Of a stretch of 64,000 nt of DNA, positions 8,581-16,936 are shown one piece after another. Source of the DNA: Ruminiclostridium cellobioparum DSM 1351 = ATCC 15832 (GTDB taxonomy: Bacteria > Bacillota > Clostridia > Acetivibrionales > DSM-1351); assembly GCF_000621505.1 (NCBI RefSeq), contig NZ_JHYD01000001.1:248001-312000 (forward strand), in the 5' to 3' direction. Position 1 is the first letter of the stretch. Every line of letters begins with the position of its first letter. A program made the translations under genes and the position numbers. The notes under the pieces are model-generated. The model was not told where the DNA came from. It made no database searches and saw nothing but the letters and a program-made list of their open reading frames with translations.

Positions 8581-9030
8581 ATGCCCATTTGCGGGAGTTT
8601 GCAGGAATACGTTTTTAAAAACGTATTTAATTTAGGAATGAAATGTGATAGATTGTCAATTCCGCTGTTGTTTATAGAAGTGAGGAATGTTTGCGTGGGA
8701 AATATTGTAACATTCAGATTAAGATGAATTAAAATGAATTAATTCAAATTGCGACAAACTAATATGAATTAATCTTTACGTTCAATCTACTCAAAAAGGC
8801 TACATATGACCCAAATCGGTATAGGACTTGTTGGACTTTTTGGCGTCCACGTTTTTAAAAACGCAATAGTCTTATAGATAGAATTTGTTGAGAAATTAGA
8901 AAGACCGCAGGAACGTGAGTATACCTGCGGTCATATTGCTAAAAACGTATTTATTCGTCTCTTATCACAGATAATTCCTGATAACTGTCTCTAATCAGGA
9001 ATTGCCATTTCACCTGTCAACACTTCAATC
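8581..9030. repeat. Palindrome- and repeat-rich non-coding region (candidate origin/control region)
   Basis: No gene is supported here, but repeats are dense. A 22-bp perfect palindrome lies at 8606-8627 (core GTTTTTAAAAAC), the same core recurs as a 14-bp palindrome at 8850-8863, and a half-site AAAAACGTATTTA is at 8941-8953. ATGAATTA occurs three times (8724, 8734, 8764). Two perfect stems follow: GACCGCAGG at 8903-8911 with 8924-8932, and AATTCCTGAT at 8973-8982 with 8994-9003. The position right after helicase and primase-like genes suggests a replication origin, partition or operator region; this is inference. Confidence 0.5.
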
Positions 9031-9039
9031 TATATGCCG

Positions 9040-9246
9040 TTAAACCCTGTCTGCTGCAAATTCTACGACTTTTTGCAGTGGGAGTCCCATAAAGAAGGGC
9101 ACATTCCGAGTAATTGTGCGAATTCCAGACTTGATTGGGTAGCGGATTGTTAAACTATCCAACAGTCCGCAGCGAGTGCGGAAAATATGATAAAAGCGGC
9201 CATTTCCCGCCCATACGATTTTGGTATCTATTACTTCTGTTTTCAT
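9040..9246 (-). CDS. Small hypothetical protein, 68 aa
   Basis: AAGGAGG precedes the ATG at 9246 on the minus strand. The product is a basic, beta-rich small protein (KIVWAGNGRFYHIFRTRCG) without known motifs. It is the second gene of a two-gene minus-strand operon, 37 bases after the 136-aa gene. Confidence 0.6.
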   Translation of the reverse strand: MKTEVIDTKIVWAGNGRFYHIFRTRCGLLDSLTIRYPIKSGIRTITRNVPFFMGLPLQKVVEFAADRV

Positions 9247-9283
9247 TGATAATCCTCCTTGCTGGGTGTCTTACCCATAGATT

Positions 9284-9694
9284 TTATTTTGATATTTGGG
9301 ACTCAAAGCGGTTATATATTGCCCAGTCAAATGGGCCGATTTTCATTATTAAGTAACGATGCTGGAGATAGTATGCTTCCAGCGTTGGAACGGTTGGATA
9401 AAGACTGAAACGCAGCTCTGGTTCTGGCGATTCCACCAGGAAGCCTAACAAATATCGTAATTTTGCACGCAATATTTTTGCGGTATCTGCCAACTTTTCT
9501 GTGTCCGAGTCAAGTCCGCCTATGACATGGTAGTAGTTATCTATAGGTAGCAAGACATATTTGCCCATTCGGGTAATAGCCCGATAATTCACTGCTTCAT
9601 CTTGCTCATCCATCAGTACAATTCGGACGGCTTCCAGACATCTGTTGTAATATTCTGCGGTTTCGGGAGTTTCGCTGGGGACAAGCTGGAGCAT
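9284..9694 (-). CDS. Hypothetical protein, 136 aa
   Basis: GGAGGTG sits six bases before ATG 9694 on the minus strand. The protein is soluble and mainly helical (VNYRAITRMGKYVLLPIDNY), with no signal, membrane segment or catalytic motif I can name. It is divergent from the RHH-type gene at 9829, and a TATGCTATTAGCATA palindrome at 9720-9734 lies in between, so it may be controlled from there. Confidence 0.6.
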   Translation of the reverse strand: MLQLVPSETPETAEYYNRCLEAVRIVLMDEQDEAVNYRAITRMGKYVLLPIDNYYHVIGGLDSDTEKLADTAKILRAKLRYLLGFLVESPEPELRFSLYPTVPTLEAYYLQHRYLIMKIGPFDWAIYNRFESQISK

Positions 9695-9719
9695 AGTTTC
9701 ACCTCCAAGGGTAAGTTGT

Positions 9720-9734
9720 TATGCTATTAGCATA
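9720..9734. promoter_or_regulatory. Operator-like palindrome TATGCTATTAGCATA
   Basis: The 15-base near-perfect palindrome sits between the divergent genes ending at 9694 and starting at 9829. The same sequence type recurs as the arms of the inverted repeat at 10521-10557, which suggests one DNA-binding protein recognises both. Confidence 0.45.
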
Positions 9735-9828
9735 CAATAAAAATTATCCTTCAGCAACAGAAAGTTTGACTGTTTATTTGAATGTAGATTATTATATAAA
9801 CGATGATTATCAGAATCGAGGTGAAAAA

Positions 9829-10143
9829 ATGGATAAGCAGAAGGTTTGGTTTGCTCTTTCAGAGTGCGTATATGATGGGATGAAAGCATATTATTCGGTT
9901 GGGAAAAATATGCCCAAAGTGCGGGGAAAATTCATCATGTATGTAATGCATAATTTTTCACCTGATGAAGTAATGACAGATTATTCATTTGAACATTCCC
10001 GCAGGAAGATGATTTGTGTAAGATTACGAAGCTCCGACATTGAATTCATCGAGAGTCTTGAAAAAAAGTATGGTCGCAATACCAGCTCTTTAGCAAGAGA
10101 TTTGCTATATACATTTCTTAAAGAAAAGAAGATTATTGGATAA
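9829..10143 (+). CDS. Small protein with ribbon-helix-helix-like C terminus, 104 aa
   Basis: ATG 9829 is preceded by GAGGTG at 9818-9823. The N-terminal half is unremarkable. The last 45 residues (MICVRLRSSDIEFIESLEKK, then NTSSLARDLLYTFLKEK) have the beta-strand plus two-helix pattern of a ribbon-helix-helix DNA-binding domain. Such proteins act as repressors or relaxosome/partition accessories of mobile elements. Nearby palindromes at 9720 and 10521 are candidate binding sites. Confidence 0.5.
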   Translation: MDKQKVWFALSECVYDGMKAYYSVGKNMPKVRGKFIMYVMHNFSPDEVMTDYSFEHSRRKMICVRLRSSDIEFIESLEKKYGRNTSSLARDLLYTFLKEKKIIG

Positions 10144-10238
10144 CTTTAAGATTCAGTCTATGTTAAGGATATTAACGGACTCCGCCAGCCTGGATGAATA
10201 ACCGTAACACAGTATAAGCTTAAGCTATAGCATAATCG

Positions 10239-10318
10239 CAGCATAATGGATATTTGTGGAACTCCCGTTTTTCCTTTATATATAAAGAGAACTCGGGAGT
10301 TTGTGACCGTAAAGGGAT
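10239..10318 (+). repeat. Repeat copy A (related to 14477-14555)
   Basis: The stretch from CAGCATAATGGATATTT to GTAAAGGGAT closely matches 14477-14555, in the same orientation. Both contain an AACTCCCG ... CGGGAGTT stem (10260-10267 with 10294-10301) around a TTTATATATA loop. Looser similarity extends on both sides through repeated GCTTAAGC and ATATGCTTAAGCATA motifs (about 10214-10440). The copies flank the cassette with the riboswitch-controlled genes. The 10144-10619 interval has no convincing gene. Confidence 0.65.
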
Positions 10319-10520
10319 GGCTAAAGATATGCTTTATCTTCCCATTAGGGTTGAATAGACAGAATAGCGATTTTATTCAATATGCTGGGCTTGAGATATG
10401 CTTGAGATATGGCTTGGATATGCTTAAGCATATAGGAGTTGTCCAGTGGATATCTAAATATTTGTTACTCTAATCAGTTGGATATATATCTTTGACTTGG
10501 CTACTGACTGGGCATAGATT

Positions 10521-10557
10521 ATGCTAATAGCATACTAATTAACATTGCTATTAGCAT
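10521..10557. promoter_or_regulatory. 12-bp inverted repeat, operator-like
   Basis: ATGCTAATAGCA (10521-10532) is perfectly repeated in inverted orientation at 10546-10557. It lies about 60 bases before the c-di-GMP riboswitch, where the promoter of that transcript should be. Its arms match the palindrome at 9720-9734. Confidence 0.5.
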
Positions 10558-10607
10558 TTAAATATTGTAATATAATACCATGATGTAAATGGCGGCAAGG
10601 TCGCCAC

Positions 10608-10708
10608 CAAATTGAATATGGATACTTTAGTAAATCTGTCGAAAGGCAGAGACACAAAGCCACGAGTCTAAAGCATTGCTGCCATGACAGTCGGGTTGCA
10701 GATTGATT
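10608..10708 (+). ncRNA. c-di-GMP-I (GEMM-I) riboswitch aptamer
   Basis: The core has the GEMM-I order: a CTGTC-GAAA-GGCAG stem with GNRA tetraloop (10636-10649), the conserved GACACAAAGCCACGAGTCTA stretch right after it (10651-10670), and the 3' GTCGGGTTGC segment (10690-10699). Consensus members read GACGCAAAGCC and GGGTTGCC at these places. An intrinsic terminator follows within about 10 bases, giving a complete expression platform. It should sense cyclic di-GMP and control the secreted protein and Sel1 genes downstream. The outer edges of the aptamer are approximate. Confidence 0.8.
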
Positions 10709-10711
10709 GTG

Positions 10712-10741
10712 AAAGCTGTGGCACATTTGCTGCGGCTTTTT
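10712..10741 (+). terminator. Riboswitch expression-platform terminator
   Basis: A 12-bp stem with a few G-U pairs (10712-10723 with 10728-10739, loop CATT) ends in TTTTT. It lies between the GEMM-I aptamer and the coding region, about 90 bases before the ATG, as expected for c-di-GMP-dependent transcription termination or antitermination. Confidence 0.75.
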
Positions 10742-10828
10742 GTATGCGTAGGGGAGGGAAGGCTGAAACCGCTTAAAACATTATTTCAAAGAAGTGCTAT
10801 TTATAAAATGATAACGGAGTGTGTATTT

Positions 10829-12013
10829 ATGAAAAAGAAAATTACGAGAGAGATTCTGGCCCTATTTATGGTCTTTACGGTGATGTTTTCGGCAGCTAAT
10901 ATTACGGTCGCCAGTGCAGCCAGTGATGAAAAGGTTCCAAGAAATGCTTGGGATGTAACAGATGAGGAAGAAGCAAAGCCGCCAGTTGCTAAATATACCG
11001 ACTGGGCTTTCAATGATGATTTCACCAAGGTCACGGTCGAAGGAAAAGAATATGATAATTGTGTAGTCTTGACGAGATCGGGAACGGAATTAAGTGTCGT
11101 AAATTTATGGGCTTCTTACTTAACTAACCCATATAGTCAATTGGATATGACACCAGATGAATTTGCATTTGGAAGTGAAGTAGGTTCTCTACAAAATGAA
11201 TTGATGGGTCTTATGACTGGAAGTGAATCAAAATATCCGAATGGCTTTGAATTGATAGCTATCAATTGGGAGCAATGGCAGGATACTAAATATAAGGACT
11301 TATATCTCGATATGTTTAAGCAATATTATGATCCATATCATAAAGATATTTTTAAAAGCGAAAACGATATGATTTCATATCTTGAAGACAAAAGTAATAA
11401 TGGTCTTGCTTTAGGTATTCTAAAAGAAAAAATGACCAAGGAACAGGCTGCAGCAAAGTACGATTTGTCAAAAATGAAGGTTTCAATCAATGAGAATGAA
11501 TTTTTGAAGACTTCCGATGAATACTTGGCGGTCAGTGGTGGCAAGGCATACTTTGGCGGAGTGCTTTCATTTGATAATATCAGCGACATCAAGTCAAAAA
11601 TGGCTTCCAGTACCGAAATTTCTATAAAAACAACGGTTGTTCTGCATCTGAATAATACATCGATGTCCGTAACAAAAGGTTCTGAAACCAAGCTCATAAC
11701 TCTTGAAGCAGCTCCAGTAGCTCCAAAGGGTACAACTCTGGTTCCTGTCAGAGCTATTACCGAGGCCTTTGGCTCTACAGTGGAGTGGAACGGTACTACC
11801 CAGGAAGTGTTTATCACAAAAGACAATACTACCATTAAACTCAAGATTGGCTCCAAAACAGCATATGTAAATGGTAAGGCTGTAACAATGTTGGAAGCAG
11901 CACAGACCATCAATGGAAGAACCATGGTTCCTCTGCGGTTTGTTAGTGAAAACATGGGGTACTCGGTACAGTGGAACGCAGAATCCCAAGAAATAGTTAT
12001 AAATAACAAATAA
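10829..12013 (+). CDS. Secreted protein with copper-amine-oxidase N-terminal (stalk-like) domain, 394 aa
   Basis: A signal peptide (about residues 1-28, ending near ASAAS) is followed by a unique acidic region of about 240 residues. The C-terminal Cu_amine_oxidN1-like domain (residues about 295-394) shows two VPVRAITEAFG / VPLRFVSENMG repeats with VEWN and VQWN strands. These domains occur on clostridial cell-surface proteins and probably bind wall or matrix; they carry no copper-oxidase activity. ATG 10829 has GGAGTG at 10816-10821. Control by the upstream c-di-GMP riboswitch fits a surface or attachment role. Confidence 0.8.
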   Translation: MKKKITREILALFMVFTVMFSAANITVASAASDEKVPRNAWDVTDEEEAKPPVAKYTDWAFNDDFTKVTVEGKEYDNCVVLTRSGTELSVVNLWASYLTNPYSQLDMTPDEFAFGSEVGSLQNELMGLMTGSESKYPNGFELIAINWEQWQDTKYKDLYLDMFKQYYDPYHKDIFKSENDMISYLEDKSNNGLALGILKEKMTKEQAAAKYDLSKMKVSINENEFLKTSDEYLAVSGGKAYFGGVLSFDNISDIKSKMASSTEISIKTTVVLHLNNTSMSVTKGSETKLITLEAAPVAPKGTTLVPVRAITEAFGSTVEWNGTTQEVFITKDNTTIKLKIGSKTAYVNGKAVTMLEAAQTINGRTMVPLRFVSENMGYSVQWNAESQEIVINNK

Positions 12014-12026
12014 TAAGGAGACACAC

Positions 12027-13766
12027 ATGATTAATAATGGGATAGCTGAAACTTCAATTGTAGAAAACAAGAAAAAACGCAGCATGGGAAAGTTTATCAT
12101 TGGGACTGCTCTGGTATTAATAATTATTGCTTTGGGATTCCTTTTCTTTACTGGTAAAGCTTTTATGTTCATTGCAGATGGATATTATAAAGCACATAAG
12201 TTTCCAGAGTCAGTACTTTATTATGAGAAAGCTGCCAGTTTGGGCAATAGTAAGGCACAGACAGGATTAGGTATGCTTTATGAACTTGGTGCAGGTGTCG
12301 AAGTTGACATTGAGAAAGCACTTAAATTTTATACTGAAGCAGCAAATAAAGGCGATGCAGAAGCACAAAATAGACTCGGAGATATTTACGATGGTTACGA
12401 AGGATATCCAGTTGATTATAAAAAAGCATTCCAATTGTTCTCAAAGGCTGCAGATAGAAATTATCCTGATGCGATAATGAATCTTGGTTGGATGTATTTA
12501 AATGGATATTCGGTTGACTTGGATTACAATAAAGCAAAAGAATTATTTGAGCAGGCTGCGAAAAAGGGAAGTGCTGCGGCATATTGCCAGTTAGGGGATA
12601 TGTATCTCGAGGGCAGAGGAGTTCAAATTGACTTAAAGAAATATCGAGAATATTATTCGGAAGCTATTAAGATATATGAAAAACAAGCTTCTGAAGGCGA
12701 AGTTGAAGCTTTAAATAAATTGGCAAACATTTATTTTGGAGGAACAGGCGTAGACGTAGATAATGAGAAAGCCAAAGTTTATTTTGACGAATTGATGAAA
12801 ATAGGGATTCCTGCTGGATATAAAGGGATGGCTTTTTTCAATTATCAGGGAAGAGAAGGTAAAGTTGATATACAAAAAGCAGTAGAATTGTATACTGCTG
12901 TAGCAGACAAGGGAGACAGTGAAGCACAGTATAGTCTGGCAAATTTACTTTTTGATGGAAAGGGTATTGAAAAAGACATTAATAAGGCAATTGATTTCTA
13001 TAAAATGGCTGCTGATAATTATAATGTTTTAGCATGTAAAAAGTTGGCGGCTATCTATTTGAAGGGTGAAGGTGTGGTGAAAGATTCAACCCTGGCGGAG
13101 AAGTATGAAAAGCAAGTTGTCGAGTTTTATACGAGGTCAGCAGAGCAGGGGAACGCAGATTCAATGTACCAGTTGGGTATTTTTTATGGCACAAAAGAAA
13201 ATTTACTTTATGATGCAAAAAAATCAGCGGAATACTACAAAAAATATACTGAACAATGTAATATGCAGATACAGAAAGGATCTGTTGAAGCAATAAACAA
13301 GGTGGCAGTTATTTATGATAAAGGCTTGGGTACTACGGCTGATATACAAAAAGCTGTAGACTATTATAAACAAGCAGCAGATAAAGGACATTATATTGCA
13401 TCGAAAAACCTTGCGTATAAATATACGGATGCTGGCAGCAAGTTCTATAATCCAAATTTGGGGTACAAGTTAATGAAGTATGCGTCAGAGTGTGGAAATG
13501 CCGATGCAATGAATAGATTTGGTGTATTGAATTACAAAGGAGAAGGAACAGAAAGCAATATTGCCGAATTTATTAAGTGGATAAGTAAAGCTGCGGATGC
13601 AAGTGACGCAAATGCTTTATATAATCTCGGACAGGCATATTATTATGGCGTTGGAGTTGAGAAGGATGTTATAAAGGCGAGTAATTTTCTTGAGCGGGCT
13701 GCAAATTTCGGAAATAAAGACGCTGAAAAATTATATTTTGATATGAAAAACAAAGGAGAAATATAA
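12027..13766 (+). CDS. Membrane-anchored Sel1-repeat protein, 579 aa
   Basis: A cytosolic N terminus and one transmembrane helix (about residues 22-43, IIGTALVLIIIALGFLFF) are followed by about 13 Sel1-like (TPR-type) helical repeats of roughly 36 residues, with the LGxxYxxGxGVxxDxxKAxxxYxxAA pattern (for example AQTGLGMLYELGAGVEVDIE). Sel1 repeats are protein-binding scaffolds. The gene lies 13 bases after the secreted protein gene with its own AAGGAG, so the two form an operon under the riboswitch. Confidence 0.85.
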   Translation: MINNGIAETSIVENKKKRSMGKFIIGTALVLIIIALGFLFFTGKAFMFIADGYYKAHKFPESVLYYEKAASLGNSKAQTGLGMLYELGAGVEVDIEKALKFYTEAANKGDAEAQNRLGDIYDGYEGYPVDYKKAFQLFSKAADRNYPDAIMNLGWMYLNGYSVDLDYNKAKELFEQAAKKGSAAAYCQLGDMYLEGRGVQIDLKKYREYYSEAIKIYEKQASEGEVEALNKLANIYFGGTGVDVDNEKAKVYFDELMKIGIPAGYKGMAFFNYQGREGKVDIQKAVELYTAVADKGDSEAQYSLANLLFDGKGIEKDINKAIDFYKMAADNYNVLACKKLAAIYLKGEGVVKDSTLAEKYEKQVVEFYTRSAEQGNADSMYQLGIFYGTKENLLYDAKKSAEYYKKYTEQCNMQIQKGSVEAINKVAVIYDKGLGTTADIQKAVDYYKQAADKGHYIASKNLAYKYTDAGSKFYNPNLGYKLMKYASECGNADAMNRFGVLNYKGEGTESNIAEFIKWISKAADASDANALYNLGQAYYYGVGVEKDVIKASNFLERAANFGNKDAEKLYFDMKNKGEI

Positions 13767-13850
13767 TTTATCTACTGCTATGTGCTATAAGCATATAAAA
13801 TTATTATGCTAACGGCAGGTTTATCATTCGCTAATATCCATATAAAGTAA

Positions 13851-13876
13851 AAGTGATGCTGGCTGCATCACTTTTT
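13851..13876 (+). terminator. Rho-independent terminator after the Sel1 gene
   Basis: AAGTGATGC (13851-13859) pairs with GCATCACTT (13864-13872), followed by TTT. It separates the Sel1 operon from the HTH gene. Confidence 0.75.
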
Positions 13877-13898
13877 GTGAAGAAAGAGTGGATATAAA

Positions 13899-14234
13899 GT
13901 GAATGAAAAGGTGCTGGATTTACCAGGAATAGGAATACGAATTAGGACAGCAAGAGAAAAAATTGGATTGACCCGTGAACAGTTTGCCGAAGCTGTGGAT
14001 TTAAGTGCTCTCTATATCGGCCAAATTGAACGTGGACAGAGAACGATGAGTTTAAATACGTTTGTACGCATTTTGGAGTGTTTGCATGAAGATCCAAACG
14101 AGATAATCTTTGGCGAACAAAAGGAGCGGCAGATTGACACCAGTGGTGTTCAGGCTTTGCTTAAAAAATGTAACGAGCGGGAAATGAAATTGGCAGAAGA
14201 AATGCTGAAACTTGTTTTAACCTATGTTAAATGA
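13899..14234 (+). CDS. XRE-family HTH regulator, 111 aa
   Basis: An N-terminal HTH_3 domain (residues about 10-65: GIRIRTAREKIGLTREQFAE, then IGQIERGQRTMSLNT) is followed by a helical tail. The start is GTG 13899; an AAGAG-type ribosome site lies nearby. As a single-domain regulator within the cassette, it may control the Sel1 operon or the recombinase. Targets are unknown. Confidence 0.8.
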   Translation: MNEKVLDLPGIGIRIRTAREKIGLTREQFAEAVDLSALYIGQIERGQRTMSLNTFVRILECLHEDPNEIIFGEQKERQIDTSGVQALLKKCNEREMKLAEEMLKLVLTYVK

Positions 14235-14236
14235 AA

Positions 14237-14274
14237 AAATCTCGATGCCTGGCGATTAGGGTATCGGGATTTTT
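14237..14274 (+). terminator. Rho-independent terminator
   Basis: A 13-bp stem with two G-U pairs (14237-14249 with 14260-14272) is followed by a T-run. It ends the XRE gene transcript. Confidence 0.75.
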
Positions 14275-14395
14275 GCTTTATTGGGGCTGCTGCAATGGTG
14301 AGGACAAGGTTGTTTTGTTTATTTGATTATTGGATGAATATAATGAAGGATGCGGATTCCTATGGTTAATGGTTAACAGGAATATTCATTGAAAC

Positions 14396-14696
14396 ATAAG
14401 CTTAAGCATACCTAAAGCCATATCAATAGCCATATCTTCAAGCTGACGGAAATATCCTTAAATTATAACTTCATCACAGCATAATGGATATTTATGGAAC
14501 TCCCGAAATCTCTTTATATATATAAGAAACTCGGGAGTTTGTACCATAAAGGGATTCCTACAGATATGCTGAAGCATCATCCTTTTATGGGATGAATGGG
14601 CAAGCTACGGTCACATCATTTATGCTGGACTTAAGGATATGCTTGATATAAGGCTTAAGATATGGCTAAAGTTAAAGCTTAAGCTTAAGCATACCA
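14396..14696 (+). repeat. Repeat copy B with GCTTAAGC motifs
   Basis: The core at 14477-14555 matches repeat copy A at 10239-10318, including the AACTCCCG/CGGGAGTT stem (14498-14505 with 14532-14539). The region is bounded by AAGCTTAAGCATACC-type sequences at about 14398-14413 and 14681-14696. It lies just downstream of the tyrosine recombinase gene's stop codon. No gene is visible in 14275-14790. Confidence 0.6.
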
Positions 14697-14790
14697 GAGT
14701 AGTCCGTATGTTTATTCCTCAACAGTCAGATAATATATTTCTGTAAGTACTGCAAGAATCAAGAAAGCAGAAACAAACTGTATATGTATT

Positions 14791-15666
14791 TTATAATAAC
14801 TTCTCCACTGCCGCTATCTTGTCAGTGCGAGGGGTATGCACATAGAAGCGTGTGGTGGTTTCTACGGAGCTATGGCCTGCCAGCCTTGATACGGTTGGAA
14901 GTGGTACACCTTCCTGAATAAGCTTGGTACAAAAAGTATGCCGAATGACATGGCTGCTGATTCTATCAATCCCAGCGTCAATACAATACTTTTTTAGTAT
15001 TTTGTCTACGGCTTCCCTTCCAAGTGGGCCACGCTGACCGACAAAAACTCGGTCGATAGTGGCAGAGCGGATCTGTAAATATGCCTCTATCGCCGAGCGG
15101 GCTTGGGCATTGAGAGGACATTCTCTGTATTTTCCACCTTTGCCTTGGCGGACGATGATGTGGCTAAAATTATGACTTCCGTTTCTTGAGGTCAAAATTA
15201 TGTCGGGGATTGTTAGGGATACAAGCTCTGAAACCCGTAACCCGCAGTTATAGAGCAACTCAAAGATTGCGATATCCCGTTTGGAGTCAGCAGCGTAGAT
15301 TGCCCGCTTGAGCTTATTGAGTTCTACACGTTCCAGCGTTTTGATTTCACGGTCGGATGGATCGGCCATTATCAATCCAGAAATGGGTATGTCCTTGCTC
15401 AACCCTTGTTCAACCAAAAACTGGTTGAAGCTTTTCAACGCTGCCATTTTCCTGTTAATAGTGGCAGGCCTTCTTTTTAGGACATTGAGAAGGTAGCTTC
15501 GGAACTCCCGAGCGTCTTGCTCCAATATCTTTCCGTCAAATTCCTTGCCGTATGTAATTGCGAACCATTCGAGAAATTCATGCACGTCGGAGGCAAAACT
15601 GCTGACGGTATTCGGACTCTTCTGTGCCAACTGCAGGTGGTTTTCATATTCGGTCATCCAATACAA
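14791..15666 (-). CDS. Tyrosine recombinase (XerC/D-like integrase), 291 aa
   Basis: An N-terminal SAM-like core-binding domain (residues 1-90) is followed by a catalytic domain with a complete set: R144 (GLRVSE), K176 (QGKGGK), H239-x2-R242, H265 (AGHSS) and the nucleophile Y275. The start is TTG 15666, with AAAGGGG about eight bases upstream; the ATG three codons on is too far from it. Such enzymes integrate and excise elements or resolve dimers. Its position next to repeat B and the divergent regulators suggests it mobilises the island or a cassette within it. Confidence 0.9.
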   Translation of the reverse strand: MYWMTEYENHLQLAQKSPNTVSSFASDVHEFLEWFAITYGKEFDGKILEQDAREFRSYLLNVLKRRPATINRKMAALKSFNQFLVEQGLSKDIPISGLIMADPSDREIKTLERVELNKLKRAIYAADSKRDIAIFELLYNCGLRVSELVSLTIPDIILTSRNGSHNFSHIIVRQGKGGKYRECPLNAQARSAIEAYLQIRSATIDRVFVGQRGPLGREAVDKILKKYCIDAGIDRISSHVIRHTFCTKLIQEGVPLPTVSRLAGHSSVETTTRFYVHTPRTDKIAAVEKLL

Positions 15667-15835
15667 TTCGATTTCCCCTTTCTACATAATAGGAATGATT
15701 AAGCATACTGGTCATATAATCTGGCTTCATAAGTATACATTATGTAGCCAGTTGACGATTTGCCGAAACGAAAGTATGCTGTTTTCCGTGCTTCAAAATA
15801 AGAATAAGATTCAGATATCTGGTCACATAAGTTTT

Positions 15836-16387
15836 TTATGATTCACTTTTACTGTCTTCTGGCATAAATATTAGTTCCAGTAACTTGTTTAAATTGTGAA
15901 ACGTATCGGCGGCGATAGAACTATGCAGATCGAAAACTTGCTTGTTAAATACAGTAGTCTCCCGTCTCAATCTATGCAAGTCATTAAAGTAAACTGTCAT
16001 ATCGCTTATCATCCGAAGCAGATGCTGCAATTCATCTTCTGTTGCCTCTTCGCATTTAAATAGATCAAATGAGGCTGATAGATTCTCTAACAAGGAGTAT
16101 GCATTGCGGATGTTCCCCATGGAAGCATCATCCAGGACGCTTAAAAATCCACTCAAGTCATTTGTTCTGTTTACTATGCTTGAATCTCTTATATTTGTCC
16201 TGCAAAACAAAAAATCCAACGATACCTCAAAGTATCTGCTCATCTTATCAATAACATCATAGGATGGGTAGGATTTGTTTTTTTCGTACTTATTAATTGC
16301 CCCGTCTGAAACGCCAAGTATTTCTCCGAGTTCACGCATTGAAAGATTACGTTCTTTCCTCAACATATTTATTCTTTCACCAATCAT
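15836..16387 (-). CDS. CI-like XRE repressor, 183 aa
   Basis: The N-terminal HTH_3 domain (residues 1-65, ERINMLRKERNLSMRELGEI, then INKYEKNKSYPS) is followed by about 115 residues of helical C-terminal domain without a LexA-type protease motif. AAAGGAGG precedes the ATG at 16387. It is divergent from a small HTH gene, the usual layout of an element's lysogeny or transfer switch. Confidence 0.85.
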   Translation of the reverse strand: MIGERINMLRKERNLSMRELGEILGVSDGAINKYEKNKSYPSYDVIDKMSRYFEVSLDFLFCRTNIRDSSIVNRTNDLSGFLSVLDDASMGNIRNAYSLLENLSASFDLFKCEEATEDELQHLLRMISDMTVYFNDLHRLRRETTVFNKQVFDLHSSIAADTFHNLNKLLELIFMPEDSKSES

Positions 16388-16542
16388 TGGAAATCCTCCT
16401 TTTTTATGAGTATATCATAATGGAAAACAAACATGAAGTTCATTTAAAAAAAATACGAACTAAAACTCGACATTACACATGAACACAGAGTAGAATTATA
16501 CATATAAAAGGAATTAAAGTTCATAAAAGGGAGGTGAAGCCA
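16388..16542. promoter_or_regulatory. Divergent control region with GTTCAT operator-like repeats
   Basis: Between the two HTH genes lies the palindrome ATGAAGTTCAT (16433-16443). Partial copies follow: ACGAACT near 16455, CATGAACA near 16478 and AAAGTTCATAAAA near 16517. Repeated half-sites in an intergenic region shared by a repressor and a Cro-like protein are typical operators. Confidence 0.5.
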
Positions 16543-16764
16543 ATGGATGTCTATTACCAATTTAGGTATCAATACGATCTTGATAAACTCAAGATGGAAC
16601 GCATCAGACAAGGAATGAGTATGCGAGAAATGGCAGATAAATCAGGGCTTGATATAAAGACGGTTATGCGTGTAGAACAAAAGCAGGTTACTCCACGGCC
16701 TCAAACCGTAGGTAAAATGATTCGAGTTCTTGGAATGGAGCTGGAAGACTTCATCTTGAGATAG
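16543..16764 (+). CDS. Small Cro-like HTH regulator, 73 aa
   Basis: The protein is a single HTH_3 domain (MERIRQGMSMREMADKSGLD, then VEQKQVTPRPQT). GGGAGGTG at about 16529-16536 favours ATG 16543 over GTG 16534. It is divergent from the CI-like repressor, and is probably the opposing arm of the switch. Confidence 0.8.
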   Translation: MDVYYQFRYQYDLDKLKMERIRQGMSMREMADKSGLDIKTVMRVEQKQVTPRPQTVGKMIRVLGMELEDFILR

Positions 16765-16936
16765 AAGCTGGAATTGAAACTATGGGGCAAGCATCGAACT
16801 TCTTGGCACTGCAGGATATGATATAGAAGCCATCCATGATTTTGAAGGTTTTCGGTGTCGGTTCCTGAAAGCGAAAGAAAGACGGGAATTAAGTGGACGA
16901 TAAAGGATAAAGAAATCAACGAAAGGATGATGTGAA

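Noticed and set aside
8545-8727. 60-codon frame over the second terminator
   Set aside because: It runs through the terminator hairpin and the palindrome; composition is not protein-like.
16778-16903. 42-codon frame between the Cro-like gene and the 200-aa gene (protein-like tail GYDIEAIHDFEGFRCRF)
   Set aside because: It has protein-like composition but no ATG, GTG or TTG start and is closed upstream by TGA; at best a gene remnant.
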